A DNA stretch of 64,000 nucleotides from Piezodorus guildinii (GCA_023052935.1 CM041293.1:53370725-53434724); one strand, 5' to 3'; numbered from the stretch's first letter, positions 1 through 15,400 are shown. Notes: generated by a model not told the origin, from the sequence alone. Numbers and translations: made by a program.

Positions 1-275
1 ATAGAGCATTAGTCTACTGTTCTCCAAGTCCTGGGTTTGAATCCCAGCTGTAACAAAATATTATTTATTCTGCCGTGAGGTGGTCCTGGGCTATGGAGAC
101 CCTCCTGGGGCAAACCCCAGCCTCTTTAAAGAGGGTACAAAAAATTGGGATAAAACTTGGCAGCTGAGCGTGATCTCGGCCAAATCACCTCCTTGCACGG
201 CCGTTAGCCTAGAAACAGTATAATCTCTCTATGTAATGAGCCCAAGACCCTCCATGGATTGTAAAGGAAAAGGTT
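1..275 (+). mobile_element. tRNA-derived SINE, family B (copy 1, cut by window edge)
   Basis: Starts inside the tRNA-like head (box A remnant TAGAGCATTAG, box B GGGTTTGAATCCC). It is followed by the same body as the copies at 39661 and 53666, including CTATGGAGACC...TCCTGGG and CACCTCC...CGGCCGTTAG. It lies in the intron downstream of exon 26, opposite in strand to the gene. Confidence 0.8.
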
Positions 276-301
276 TTTTTTTACATAAGCATTAAACTGA
301 C

Positions 302-482
302 CTGTAACATTGAGAGTGCATTGTGAGGTCGCCTCACCAGCAGAATTAATAGCAACGACTCTATAAGTTCCAGAGTCTTCAACAAGAGCCTCTTCGATGA
401 TCAATGAGCACCTGTCACCATGGAAGACCAGCTGGATGTCTGTTGATTCTTTTACTGGCTGATTGTTGTGATACCAAATCAC
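302..482 (-). CDS. Exon 26: rest of Ig4
   Basis: Reads V-I-W-Y-H-N-N-Q-P-V, then E-D-S-G-T-Y-R-V-V-A-I-N-S-A-G-E and S-Q-C-T-L-N-V-T. The F-strand Cys is Val, with a Cys instead in the G strand. Ends in phase 1 with donor GTCAGT, so the gene continues left beyond the window. Confidence 0.91.
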
Positions 483-3381
483 CTAAAAGACATTCGAGTT
501 TAAACTGGCAGGTGTAGGAAACATAAACATTTATAATAACCCATTCTACACAACCAATCAAGTAATGGATAAATGTGCTTAGATCTGAAGATCAATTTTC
601 AATATTCCATTTTTAGGTAATAATCAGTTATACAGGCCACATCAAAATAGCTAATGAAAAAAAGTGATAATATGATTGATTACCTACCAGATGTTTTCTC
701 GTTAATACAGTGTTTACATCACCCCTATCAATATGTATACATTAAAAGATATTTTCAGAAAAGTTAATAGCCAAGAAAGTGCTGAGAATTTTCTTCAGGT
801 GCATGGTATTATTCCATACCAAAAAATATGTATTAACAATCATGACATGAAGAGGTACATTGAGGAATATCTTAATTAGCATTTTTCAGAGGATATAGGG
901 AAAAGAAAGAAACAAGAAAAGATACCTGGTTAAAAAGATCAAGAATAATTTATTTGACCTATACAACATTTAAAGTTGACCCTCAAATAGTCAAAAGATA
1001 GAAGGGCTCTGGGGTAGTGCAAAGTGAGGGAATAAGAAAAGGAGAGGGGCGAGAGGAGACTAGATTTCTTAGCGTCATTAATTAGCAGAATTGAGATGTC
1101 GATTTCCATAAGGTACTAAAGGACATTTTTTACGAAATTAAGAAATGGTATATTTGTATTCTCATCAATTTTATCTAAATCTTCTATTTGATTTTATCTA
1201 ATGAACACTCAAGTCCATTAAAAACGTGATTTAGAAATGCAATATTTTTCTAAAGGTACTGATTACACATTTAGTTTCATTACAAATCAAACTAAAACAT
1301 TTCATTCCATAAGTTTAATATAGTGTTATTAATACAGTAAAAAAAAGTCAAGATACTAATGTGAAAAGAACTAAATAAGTTGGTTCAAATTTAGTAATGA
1401 GAAATGTTTGGGCTTCCTATAAAATTTCCTGGAATGGATTTAGTTCCTTTTGGAACTCAATGTCTCAATTCATGTGGAGGGAACCAAATTAAAATTGAGA
1501 AGGGGAGAAGTTGATTCCAAGAGCAGTCAAATAAACACTTAATTAAGAGAAAACTTAACTTATTAATTAATACTATTATTAATTTATTATATTAATTAAG
1601 CGTTTATATAAATACAGTCAACCATTCTCACAACAAACATTGAGAAGATTTATTTATAACTACACTGAATGATAAAAGAAATCTTCATAATGTAATTAAA
1701 TAAATGCAGTTTATTCATTGTTTATTATGTGAATAAATTTTCGTTTTGGTATACCCTTAATGAATTAAGTAGGTTATACTTTCATCATATGACCGATTTT
1801 TCACTAGCTATTTTAATGGGGCCAGTATAATCGACTAGTATTCGTTTTCATTATAATGTACATTTTACAAGATATTTTACGACAGACAAGTATAAATCAG
1901 AACGGATAACATACTTCTGGCTCAGGCTGGGCTACAATTACACAGTCGAGGCGAACCTTCTTCCCCTCAAAAACTGACTGATCTTTGAGAGGGACCTGAA
2001 GCACGGGTCTGGCTGGTTCCATTTCCTCAGCTAAGTCTGTGTCTGAACTCTCTTCGGGAAGTCGCCCTTTCACTGTCAATGTTCCGGTAGATACTGCACT
2101 GCCACCTTTGTGCAAAAAAATAATTACAAAAATAATAACAGATAAAGAAAGAATATTTTACAAAAAAATATTTATGTAAGTCTTTTACATATTTAAAAAA
2201 TATATAAATAACATTGACTAAAATAAGTGCAATACAAATTACGAATAATTATTTAGATTAACTACCCAAAACCGCAATGTATCAGACTTGTAAGATAAAC
2301 AGTCATAGATTTTACAATACTAGAAATTCAAAAGGTAATTTATTTTTCCAAACAATAGAGGAAAATGTCAAATAATTTGTTTACTTTCCCGGAGTTAAAA
2401 TAACAACTGTACAATTCTACTTGGTTTGCATAATTAATATTAATCAACTTTTTATTTTTAATTTATTACTAGGGAGGGAGTGGAATAATGAATCACAGAC
2501 ATTTATGGTGTTTCATATTTACAGTTAATTTTACAAATCTAACTAGGGTCCATGGTTTGAAAAGCTCATATCCTTTGGAATCCATTACATGAGCACTGTT
2601 ATTTACTAATAACTCCTTCAGAGACAAGTTAATAATGAATCAGCCATCAAATTCTCAGGTATTTAATCCTTACAAAAAAAATCCTTAATTTATTTTACTT
2701 TGTCACACAAATAAAATCTCAAAATTCCATTGGTTGCAAACTTAGCCTGAAATAGTTATAAAAACTTTTATTTCTAAACTTCATACTCACAAGAGTATTC
2801 ATTCAAGAATTATTTTTTCACATATGTCATTTTAATAACCCTCCAAGAAAACAGAAAAGAAGACTTTTAACTTGAATTAGTCATTAAATAGTCATCAGTC
2901 AATGCATAGTGTCTTCACATGCTATTTTCATGTCTTAAGATCTTACTTCACATTTACTTATTTTATAGTTTAAAGTTGTGATTTAAAAAGAAAAATAATA
3001 ATAATCTTTTCCTCTTCTACTACCAACAGTGTGAGGACCCTTTCTATAGTGCCTAATGCAGGAATATCTGTCCTGTACCAATCTTCTTCATCCTAAACCT
3101 CTTCTGTCAAAGTTGTCTCCAGCCAAGTCTTCTGCTCGGTTTCAGACCTTCCACCATTGTCTCATATACAGCCTTAACCACTCTGTTTTCTGCCATTCTG
3201 GAAATATGGCCGGGCCATCACAGTTGATGTTCTTCAATAATATCCAAAGGTGGCCCTTCCAAATTTGATCCTATTGTTACATTACACACACAGTCTCTTT
3301 TTTGTCTTCCGCTCCATTTTACTCAAGTATCACTTCTCCATCACTATAAGCTGGCTCATAATCATAAGTGCTTTGATTAAC

Positions 3382-3431
<50 letters not shown>

Positions 3432-6400
3432 ATCTTAAAAAAAAATCTAAAAAAATATTATTTGAATTTTTCCATAAGATAATCAATTTGTTTCTAATCT
3501 ATTTAAGTATAAGAGATATCATGTAGCTACATTCAATTGTTCACAAAATTTACTTCCTAATTTAATGTTAAAATTATTATAAGGAATGTTAACTTTTAGT
3601 TTTCTAGTAACATTTAACATATTATGTAGTTTTAGATCAAATATTTTTCATAGTATTTAATGGATTTCTTTTAAGCATCTAAATTTTTAAAATGACAGAT
3701 TACTTTTTTTAATTATATTTATTTATTAGCTATTTCCTTCAATGATGACGTTTAATCATTGTAGAAAAAATATCCAACTGCTATGTTGTATCTTCAAATA
3801 AGAAACACAACAAAATAAATTGGAAATATTTATTGGATTATGGAAAGTAAAATACCTTTATTTATGGCCTTCAAGGAGTAAACACCCGCATCTTTTGGGA
3901 ATGCTTCTGTAATAACTAAGCTAACTTTGGTCCCTTCTTGAATCAGCTGTGACAAAAGAATTTCATCCAATTTTAGTAAGGAAGTCTGGATTAATATAAA
4001 ATATTTTAATGTGCCAGACATAGATCATTTATTATGCATAATAGTTGTAAGTATTGATGTGAACATCACTTTACTTCATACAGAATTGTTTAATTAATTT
4101 AAGAGTGTGTATCAGATTTAGAGTTTTAATTTTTTTATCGCAGTAGTAAAATATGGTAACTGACAAAATGATAACTTCTCATTGTTTAAATGTTTATGAG
4201 TGGTAAGGTTTCACATTCTTGAACTGCAGACAATTACCATACCTTACTTAATACTGTAATTATTCATTAATTTAAAAATTTGTTATAGACTCCAAACTAT
4301 CAAATGAGTTGTAAGAACCTGATCAAACCAAAAACTTTTATTTTTATCGTAGACTGCCTAGGATCATATCACTTATATTTTTTCAAATAGAATAAAAGTT
4401 GATATTATCTAAGAAGTATAAAATGCAATTATATATATTTTTAAACATAAAAAACTGGCAATCTATAACACAAAGAATTCTCTCCCAGATTTTTATGACA
4501 AAGAAATGAATTATGGCCCAACCAGGGCCAATGTTCATTAAGCCACTTTTAAGTTCATTATCATTGGCTATCATGGCATCTTTGGTATATTCTAATTGAT
4601 TTCTAAGTCTTACACTAACATCCATCGTTCTCCATGATCACCAAAACATCCTTAATAAAGCAGAAAAGCGGTGTATTTATATTATATATTTTATGACTCA
4701 CATTATAGAGAAAAACATATAAATGAAAATGAGCGTTAAACCATAATTGGTCTTTAAAAAAGATCACTTGAAAACAGGTAATAATGATAGAATTTGTATT
4801 TAATTTTACAGTGTTTTATGAGTAGAACTTTTAATGTTAGTGAATCAATATATATCTATACATATTATAAACCTATATAATAAAAAAACTAAATATAGAT
4901 AATTAAAAAAAAATCCAGTTTTCATGACTTGTAATACAAAGGTACAAAATAAATGGGCTAGAGTTTTATATTTCTTCCAAAAACATTTTATTAAAATGAT
5001 AATAATTTCGGGATATTTCACTCATGTTCAGAATCCTATAAACAATTTTAATACATCACCAGAGATACAGTAAAAACAAAAATTTAATTAAAACGTCAAA
5101 AAGTAAATTAACATCAAGTAAGGCTGATTAAAAGATTTATAATACATATTTTATAATTATTTGTTAACAAACATTACATGGATAGTATGTTATACTTAAT
5201 CTGTTTTATGAGATAAAAAATTTGTTTGAATGAAATCCTAAACTTAAACCAATTAGCATGCGACCTACATTATAGTAAATAGATCGAATTCAAGAATGGA
5301 CTACAACTAAAAACTTTTTCTCAAGAAAAGCTAAATACTCTTAAGCATTACAAAGATATGTGTCTACTTACTCTTTTCTGTAATAAAAGAATATTAGGGT
5401 GAAATTTTCAGGGCACAACACTGTATTAACAAGTAAAAAAATTAAGTAGACAAATTTTTAACACTATATAGGGTGAAAAACAGATTTAGAACAGTATAAA
5501 AACATAAAATTTACATGGAATTAAAATGCAGAAAGGATGGAAAGCCTAAAAAGAGTTGGTGGCAGAAAGTTGATCCTGTTTAGTTCAGTGTGGTATAAAC
5601 TTGGCCTGTTGTAGTGCCCGGCTTGGCCCAGTATCAACACACATCTCTAGAACACTAGGGCAAGGGAGGTCTCATCTGATTAGGATCAGGCCAAATATTT
5701 TTAACATTACTCTATATAGGGTATTTTAAAAGAAAATTTACTTTTAAGACCCAATAATTTATTTAAATTTATTCGTTAAAACAGTTTGAATATTCTGGTG
5801 TTCTACCCACATAACATAGTAAAATCATCAACATTTTATTAATGATTTTATAAAATTATCATTAATAAAATTAATTATCATTAAATCAATAAAATGGTTG
5901 CATATACTCATATCACATTGCAGTAAATCAGATTTAATTTTATTTAAATGATAGAACTAACAAAATAATTTATAACTTTATGTTTTTACTAATTATAAAA
6001 TCTGGAACTTCTCTTCTTTCAAAATATTTTATTATAAATAATAACAATATTATATCATATATTTAAACATTTTGAGGCCATGCCTCATCTTCAGGTATAT
6101 CCTTAAAATTTCAATATATATCAATTTCATCTAGGGTATACCTGAAGATGAAAAGGCCTCAAAACTTTTTTATTGTCGATGGCATATTATAAGTTACATT
6201 TTTAAATTTTAATTGTATAAATGTAATAATTAATCAGTTGCCTGGAAGTTCAATTTCAGTTTTGATTAGTAAAATATTAAAATATGTAAATATCTGTTTA
6301 AATATAGGTTTTATACTAATGTTATTAATTCTCTTAAATTTGTTAAAAATGAAAATTAACAGAAACCTAAAAAACTTCTTTTTTTTTTTTGGTATTGAAA

Positions 6401-9400
6401 TTAAAAACAGATCAAATCAAGGAGACGATAGCCAAAAACAATATTAAAATTTTAGCACGTAGACTTATAGAAAATATGATCATGAAAGTTTAATTAAATT
6501 GAGTCAATCAATATGTATCACACTTAAAATATTTAAATAAATTATCAAACTATTTCTAGTTTTTACAAGATTCAATTTAATTCATAATAATGATAAGATT
6601 ATTGACTATTTTACTATTAAATGTTAAGATTAATAAAAAAAAAATGAATTTATCATAAGCATTTTTTAAATTTATTAATGGAACATTAATAAATTTATTA
6701 CGCAGTCAATATTTTTTATAACGTTTAGGTCTTTATGAATAGCCATATTTAAACATTACATTTCATTTCTAATGTTTGTCATAAATCATATAAAAACAAA
6801 AAAATAAGAATACAATTCTTTTAATACTAAATTACATTACATTAATTATTTTTTTAAATTTAATTATTGCTTGTTAGTGGTTCTACTACACATTACAAAA
6901 ATATTATTTAAAAATTAGTAAAAACCAAAATTATTTATTATAATTATTTAAAAAAATTATTACAATATAGAAAAAAATTATATTTCAATAATTATGTTAT
7001 TTACCTATCTAATCCAAATTGTTCATTAATTAGAGAAATATTTACTTAACATTGCAGTATCTTTTAATTCCCAATAATTTTATTTAAGCAAAAACGTTTC
7101 TCAACAGAAAAATGTGATGTCACAGTTTTGTAACATTTAATTAAGGGAACCATACTTTTTTCATGATACAAAAATATTTTAAAAAATAAAATAAAATAAA
7201 ATGACGAGATATTTATAATGATGCACAAACATCAGAAATGAATTATGGCTAGAGCTAAAATAAATAATCTAAAATTAGTTGAGCCATACGCCTGGAGTTT
7301 CCAAAGTTACTGGCTTGCCCTACATATTTAATCAAAGGAGTCCCTGTAGCTGACAGTGAATGCAACTGTGCCCATCTGTCTGTCACCTAATTACTTTCCT
7401 ATGTCAACCATTTTACTTATTTATACCAAAGTCAAAAATAGTGGCAACTGATCAAATCCAGCGGAAGACGAATTTATACAGAATGTACTATTTGATCTTA
7501 TCCTGGCTCTATTCCAAATTTTGGATTATAATAGATAAATTAGTCAAACTTAGATGATGCCAATATAACATTTCAGTATTTTCTTTTTTTTCCAGATTAG
7601 CATCAACCTACTCTAGCTAAAGCAAATACATATCTTGGTTTCATCTCTGTCTGCTTTCAAATAACACAAAATTTACATAATTTTAAAATTATGATGGTGA
7701 AAATAATTTAATGTGTAGATATCAAATTCATTATGAATCATATGTAGCATGTAATAATTACTAGTATCAAGTCACAGTTGCAAATTATTTTGTTAGTATT
7801 ATAAATTTATTCAATAAAAACACTTGGTCGACCTTTTATTTTTAGTAAGAATTATGGTATATGTTTTTTGTAGGTTAAAAATAAAATGTTCTAAGAACAA
7901 AATGGACTTTAAATAAATAGATTTCCAATGAGATGGATAGAAATGCTACAGTTTCTGGCAAATGCTCGATACCCAGGAGTGGGCTAGTTTTTAAACCAGA
8001 ACGATTGCCAGATCCAATAAAGCAATCTAAACTTAGACCTAATTAGATACAAACCATTATCAAATAATGTCTGCTAAATTATAATTAAGTATAAGTGTAT
8101 TAATCTATATTTATTAAAGCAAGTTACCAATCACTTACTTATGTGGTCATCGCAATATCTCAAAAATGACAAATATACCTATGCTAAAATAAGCTAACAT
8201 TTTTAATGGTTCTCCTTGCTGTCTAGATGTGCAAAAAGGATGTGTTTGGGCAAAGCCATTCTCTAAGTGCTAGAAAAAATATTTTTTCAAAAACTTTTAA
8301 TAAAATTGGTTTTTGAAAATAATATATATATATCCTGAAAAAGTATGAGTACTCTTATAAAAGAAAAATAAATCTCTAACTAACCATATGAAAGCAAAAA
8401 TAATACTTAATTTATAGCAAATATATTTAAGCATATTGGGCTTCATATCTAAGTTTCATGTTTATGTTCTCATGAAAACATATTAAATTATTTTTGGGTT
8501 TTTAAAAACTGATTTTGATAGGAACATAATTGTTTCATTTTAAGAATCCTAAAATTCAGGATGATGATTGATGATGAAAAGCGACTAATAAACATTTCGC
8601 TATTGATCATAGAGGAATATATTTATAAAACCTAAAAATGTGGTTAAAAAAACATTTCCATTCTTGAACACCTAATTATTATTTCACGGCGCTACAACCC
8701 GGTCACGGGTCTTGGCCTCCTCCAACCGCCTCCTCCAATCATCACGGTCTTGAGCCGATGCCATCCAGCTTCTAACTCCCAGCAACATGCGAGCGTCCGC
8801 CGCCACACCATCCGACCATCTCAACCTTGGTCTTCCTCTTCTTCTTATCCCATGGATCGGCTGAGTGAGCAATATTTTGGGCATTTCTCCATTTTCCATC
8901 CTGGCAATATGCCCTGCATATCTTAGGCGTCTTAACTTCATAGCCCGGACCACATCACCTTCTCCAAAAGCATTGTAGAGGTCCTGATTTGTGCGCCGCT
9001 TCCACTCCTCTCCAACTTTCACTCCTCCAAAAATACGGCGGAGAACTTTTCTTTCAAAAATTAGGAGTTCCTTCTCGGTCGCCTTTGAAGTCGCCCAACA
9101 CTCTGATCCATAGAGCAGTACGGGACGCACCAATGTCTTATAGAGGTGGAGCTTGGTCTGTCTAGAGAGTATCCGCTTGGTTAGCTGCTTGCCTAACCCA
9201 AAGTAGCATTTGTTGGCTGCAGTTATTCTTCTCCTTATCTCAATATCGGGGTTATTATCTTGGGTGACCACTGATCCCAGGTATGTGAACTCTGAGACCT
9301 TCTCAAACTTATGAACCCCGATAGTGACTGTCTCACCTAGCATTGGGATTTCTTCTGCTACCATATATTTTGTTTTGGACTCATTAACGTTCAGTCCAAG

Positions 9401-12400
9401 TCTGCTGGCAGGACCCATCAAAGCCAGAAAGGCATCAGTCACGGACTGTAGAGAGCGTCCCACAATGTCGATGTCGTCTGCGTAAGCGAACAGCTGGACA
9501 AGTCGGGTAAATATATTCCCTTCTCTTTCGCGTAAACCAGCATCTCTTACGGCCTTCTCAAGTGCTAGATTAAACAGCAAACAGGCTAGTGCATCCCCTT
9601 GTCGGAGTCCTTTATCTGCACGAAATTCCTTGGACCTGTCACCATTTACTCTTACCATACATCTCACCTCCTTCATGGTAAGCTTTATCAAGCGTATAAG
9701 TTTCTCAGGTATATTAAATTCTCTGAGGGCAATGTACAGCTCTTCTCGTATTATGCTGTCATACGCTGCTTTGAAATCTATGAAAAGATGGTGAGTTTTG
9801 GTTTTATACTCATGGCCTCTTTCAAGAATTGTTCGCACACAGAACATCTGGTCTGAGGTGGATCTTCCTTTCCTGAATCCACTCTGGTAGGGACCAAGTT
9901 CGCGCTCAGCAAATGGTAAGAGACGTCTAAAAAGAATATTAGATAGTATTTTATAGGCACAGGATAGTAGTGAGATGCCTCGATAATTGCTGCAAAGTAA
10001 TCTATTACCCTTTTTATGTATAGGGCAGATAACTGATCTGTTCCAATCGGAGGGCATCACCTCATCTGTCCATATCACAAGGAGAAGATCTTGTAATGCT
10101 TTGTTGAGCTCATTTCCACCGTATTTCAAGAGTTCAGCAGGGAGTGCGTCAATGCCAGGGGTTTTGTTATTTTTCAGTTTGCTGATGGCATCTATAACCT
10201 CTTCTTCATCAGGAGGTTCAATGTCTAACCCTTGTTCTCCCACTTGTATTCTGTTGATTTCATCTGTCTCTTGTTTGTCTAATTCATCATGAGAGTCTCC
10301 TTCTCTTGGATTGAGAAGGTCATTGAAATAATCCCTCCATTCGTCAAGAACTTCAGACTTGTTGGTCAACAAGTTTCCATGTTTATCCTTACAAGACATC
10401 ACTTTACTAAGGTATTGCTTTCTTCCCTTATTGACCAATCTGAAGAAATACCTACTTTCTTTGCTGCAGTGGAGCATTTCAATTGTTTTCAGTTCCTTGC
10501 TCTCTTTCTGTCGTTTCTTCTTCCGGTGTAAATGCTTCTCTTCTTTTCTTCTCTGTCGATATTCATCAACAGACCTCCTTGTGGTTGCCCTAATCATTCC
10601 TTGGTACGCACTGTTTTTCCGGTTCGTGGCTATACTGCATTCTTCATCGAACCAGGTGACCTTGGTTCCTTCTCATATGGCCCTAGTACTTCATCAGCTG
10701 TTTCCATTATCGCTCCGTAACAGTGCGACCAGAACTTTTCAATGTCCAGCTCAGCATCGCTGCTTCTCTGGCGCACTTTAATGTCAAGTGCTTCAGTGTA
10801 TTTATGCTGGATTTGCGGGTCTTTCAGTTTTTTTAGATTAAACCGTCGGGGCTTCTCGGCAGCTTTTAATTTCCTCACTGAGCAGATCTTCGCCGTCACA
10901 TGTGCTATGCTCAAGTAGTGGTCCGAATCGACATTTGCTCCTCTGAATGTTCTAACATTTCTCAGATTGCTTCTATGGCGTCTACCTATCAAAATATGAT
11001 CGATCTGATTGACAACTGACCGGTCCGGTGACGTCCATGTGCCCTTGTGTATATTCTTGTGAGGATACAGTGTACTTCCTACCACGAGATTCCTGGATTC
11101 AGCGAAGTTAATGAGCCTTTGTCCATTGTGGTTGGTTGTGTCATGAAGGCTATGTTTTCCTATGATTCGCTGGTATATTGCTTCTTTTCCCAACTTTGCA
11201 TTGAAATCTCCAGCGATTACTTTCATGTCATACCTAGGGCAGGCATCCAGAGTCCTTTCCAAAAGTTCATAGAAAGTATCCTTTTCTTCTTCATTTGACA
11301 CCTCTGTAGGGGCATGTACACTTAACAAACTGTAGTTATAAAACTTTCCTCGCATTCTTAAGAGACAAATTCGCGGACTCACTGGTTTAAATCCAATTAT
11401 CATCTGCCTATACTTTCCCCTCACAACAAATCCTGTGCCGAATTCATGGCGACTCTCATGACAGCTGTAGTAGATGGAGTGGTGCCTTTTTTCAAGAATT
11501 CCTTGACCAGTCCATCTGATCTCCTGGACAGCGCCTATGTCAATCTTATACCTGTCAAATTGTTCTAGTAGCAACTTTAATGCTCCGGGTCTATATAGAG
11601 ACAATGCATTCCAGTATCCAAAGTTGAAAATCCTATGGGGGGTGCCGGGTCGTTTACCTTTAAGACTGATCAGATCCGAGGCTGGTGTAGGTTTCACGAT
11701 AATTACTATTTCAGGTAGTGGGGCTATCCACCCTCTCTCCGTACCCTAGTCTGCTGACGGGGCTGCCATCTCAATGCATGCAGACCTACATCCCCATCCG
11801 GGGCGGCTTCCTAGGGAAGGTGGCCCTAGGGTGTATACTGTATGTGACCTTGTGTGTAGAGTGCTGGATTTAGTTTATATGTGTGAGTGTCAGTGTACTG
11901 TTACCCCAACCTGGAGGACCAGTGGCTGACTGCGGTACAATGACCGGGCGATGGGGTCGCCACTTCCCTACGCCTATTCTTGAACACCTAAGAACTAATT
12001 TCTATAATCTATAAATCACTTTTAGGTGGAAAGTTTCACGCATAAATGGGATAAATTCTAATTTGCATTAGAAATAAGTAATGATGATATACAAAGATTA
12101 TGTTAATGCTGGATTATAAAGAATAATTATGGCTATGCCTACTTCTACTGGTTTACTATTTTATTGTAAATTTTATTAAATAAAAATAAGATCAGACACT
12201 AAATAATAATTTAATTTATTGTACATAAAAATAGTTGAAAGAGTAACTGATTGATTGATAGCTAAATTATATGTATTAAATTAACCCATACCATAAACTA
12301 ATATACATATATGTTAATCAACACAAAATGAAATAATAGAGTGAAGCCGCAGTTTATAGCAACTAATCAATAAGTTTTTTCTTTTGAATTTTAAATGCCA

Positions 12401-15400
12401 AAAATGTTTCTTGATTAGTGTAAATATTTTATTTTATGGTAAAAAATTACAGAATTACTGAGGTAGAACAGAAATAAGCTTTTGATCCAGGAGATAGGTG
12501 AAATGCCCCGAAACGCCGATCACTCATTTTTATTAAAATAAAAATGGTTTTTGGAATTAAAAAAAACAAAACAAGCCCATTTCTTTCCTACCTCAGTTTC
12601 TTGATCAGTTGTAGTTAAAAAAAAATAACTATTGAGTTAAAAAAGTAAAACATAATTTCATAACATTAATAAACTTTTGACTTCTTTTGTTTTTAAAAAG
12701 CTATCAGACTAACTATAACTAGATATAACATGCTAAAAACAATAATCATTCAATTACTTTAATTTCTGGAGTCTCACTGACGATTCTACTATCATGTGTC
12801 CATTCTAGTCGATCAGTGTTGGCAACTTCACAGTCAAGCCTAACCTTCTGCCCTGCTCTTGCCATTACATTTGTCAGTTCACTTATAAATATTGGAGGAG
12901 GTACTGTTTTTAATGGGCTTGCAGACTTACCTGTGATATTGTTTAAAGTTAACATTACAAAATTAAATATTAAAACTAAAACAACTTAAAGCATACTCAA
13001 AATAGAAGGAAAATGAATATTTAAGAAGTCAGTTAAATTTATAATTTATCTAAACTTGACTACAAAGTATAGGAAGAACTAATTACAATTTGTATATAGT
13101 ACTTTAATATCACTATAATATAATATACATATAAATCTCTTTAGGTTAAAATTTGTAATTAAGATTTGATTATATGTACTTTTTTTATTAGAAGCTACCT
13201 CTTAATTAATTAATATTATTCATGTTTATTGTTTGTTTCTATTATTTATTTATTTTTTTTTTACTCTAAGACACTTAATTTCTCTTTTATATTTCTTATA
13301 ATGTTATTCTTAAAATTTTACTGATATGTTGAAGAAAAACAAATTGGTGCAACTGAGAATCATGAGCAACTTTATTTTTTAATTTGTGTTCTATTTTTTA
13401 AATTGTTTTCAATTACTTTTGAACTGGTCAATTCTGAATTGAGATTGGTTTTATACATGGAATCATCCATTTATTTCTTAACCATTATTTTAAGCCTATT
13501 TTTATGTTTTCACTTTTCTACAGTAATTATGATCAATAATGAAATTAAATGTTTATAAGAAAGAATAATATCTCAATAAGGTATTACAAATGTTACACTA
13601 TCATGAATTGGGATAATCAAGACTTTCATATTTTAGAAATAGAGAAAGATACTAAGATATATTAATGGAAATGTGCAAGAGGGAGATGATTAGAAAAAAT
13701 AGGATAACAAGCAGATTAAGTTTTGCGTGTTCGAACCTGGCAGGTGGTCCTAGGATTTAAAAAAAAAAAATTAAAAAATCCTTGGTTATGCCTTCTTTCG
13801 TAGGGGACTTAAAAGGTGGTCCTGAGCATGTGCGATGTCAGGTACTCGTAAAAGATCCCTGTCATAATAAAGCCTGGATAGGCAAATTTTAGAACTCCCA
13901 CTGTAACATTGTCCGATTAGCCACAGCAGCATAAAATGACATTAAATGAATAAACAAGCAGATTTATCTTAAGTTGATTTGGACTTGAAAAATTACATGC
14001 ATTTCGGTAGATTGGACATTTGGTTAGGATCAAAATATAGCCCTGCCGAAGTTCTGAAATGGAGGTGAAAATTAAGTTAACCTCAACTGAGAAATTTAGA
14101 TAAAGTATCCCTAAATGTTAGATGTCTTCACCTTGGAAAGAGCTCTTATAAGTGGCTAAAAATCATCTAGGGTATAAAATACACAAAAGAGATAGTGCAA
14201 ATTATATAAATATATTAATGTTTATGTTAAAAACCCCGAGCTATGTCTGATCATGTCTACCATGGAGATCTGCTAAACCCTCAAAACAGGTCAGTATTGT
14301 GGGTACTGTATAATCGGTCCCATGTTTATTGTGTAAACTAAATATAAATATAAACTTTGTGAACTCCCAATAAATACTAAATCTAGAAGATCTTTCCAGA
14401 TAAAATTATTGTGAAAGTATATATAAACAGAACTAAATATTTAAAAATTATGGCTCAATGAATATATATATATCCCAGAGATTACAACCATCCTTGGGAT
14501 AGGATAGCCTCACAAGTGGTAAGAGTTACAACAAACAATAAAAATTTTATGTAAGATGTAATATAATTAAATAGTATTTAAATTTAAGAAATCTACTATG
14601 AGATTTTGGACTCACAGCTCTCCGAGCTATTAAATAATCCTCAGCAATTAAACCCTTATAATCAACAATGAAATTAAAAATAGTAGTACTTACATTTAAC
14701 AGATACTCTACAAATGCTCGTCTCAGAACCTGCTACATTAGTAGCAATGCATGAATATTCCCCTTCATCTTTAACAGTTATTTTTTCTTTTTTCAGAAGT
14801 GCTTCTCCATTATTATAAGTAATATTATAAGTCTGCTCATTGTCAATACATGATTTACCATGATACCACTAAAAAAAAAAATTTTCATGATTTATATACT
14901 AAAAATCATCTATTTAATCAAATTATTTATTGATTTACTTTAAAATTAAATTAATGATGAATCTTAAATCTCAAAATTATAACTAAACTTTTCAATTATA
15001 ATTATAACTAAGTTGTCAGAAGAATAATTGAATTTAGATTCAATAAAATATCATTAAATATGAAATAACTACCTGGACAGTAGGAAGAGGTACACCAGAT
15101 ACAAGACATCTTAGATTCATCTCAGAGCCTTCATGGAATGTTTGAGAACCAAGAGGAGTAATAAATACAGGAGGAGATGGAACATCTTCAGGCCAACATT
15201 CTGTAATGCAGCATTCATTTATAGTTAAATATATCACCGTCTATTTCCACTGAATCTCAAGAAATTAATAAGATATATTTTGTTTGGCTAATTACCGACA
15301 ACAGAAAGTACTGCAGTTGTCACAGCAGATCCCGCACTGTTATTAGCTATACAAGAGAAACGAGCACTGTCTTCAGTAAATGTTTCTTCAATTCGAAGTG

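Larger units (their letters stand above)
8676..11975 (-). mobile_element. Full-length RTE-type non-LTR retrotransposon (copy 1)
   Basis: A 3.3-kb element flanked by a perfect 16-bp TSD. It contains a 5' UTR (11698-11975), an apurinic-type endonuclease region, a reverse transcriptase region and a short 3' end with an AATAATAA tail. There is no poly(A), as expected for the RTE/BovB group, whose endonuclease is annotated in many genomes as 'craniofacial development protein 2-like'. It is clearly GC-richer than the host intron. The single coding frame is broken once near 10660-10670. It is antisense to nothing: it lies in the same orientation as the host gene. Confidence 0.93.

Noticed and set aside
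4383..4625. Minus-strand 80-residue frame in the intron between exons 23 and 24
   Set aside because: Starts like a helix (V-R-L-R-N-Q-L-E-Y) but has no matching acceptor/donor pair in the right phase, and the Ig3 junction from exon 23 to exon 24 is complete without it.
9599..11749. Plus-strand frames across the first RTE element (for example 10359-10781 and 11047-11298)
   Set aside because: Antisense shadows of the RTE endonuclease and RT frames; no recognisable motifs.
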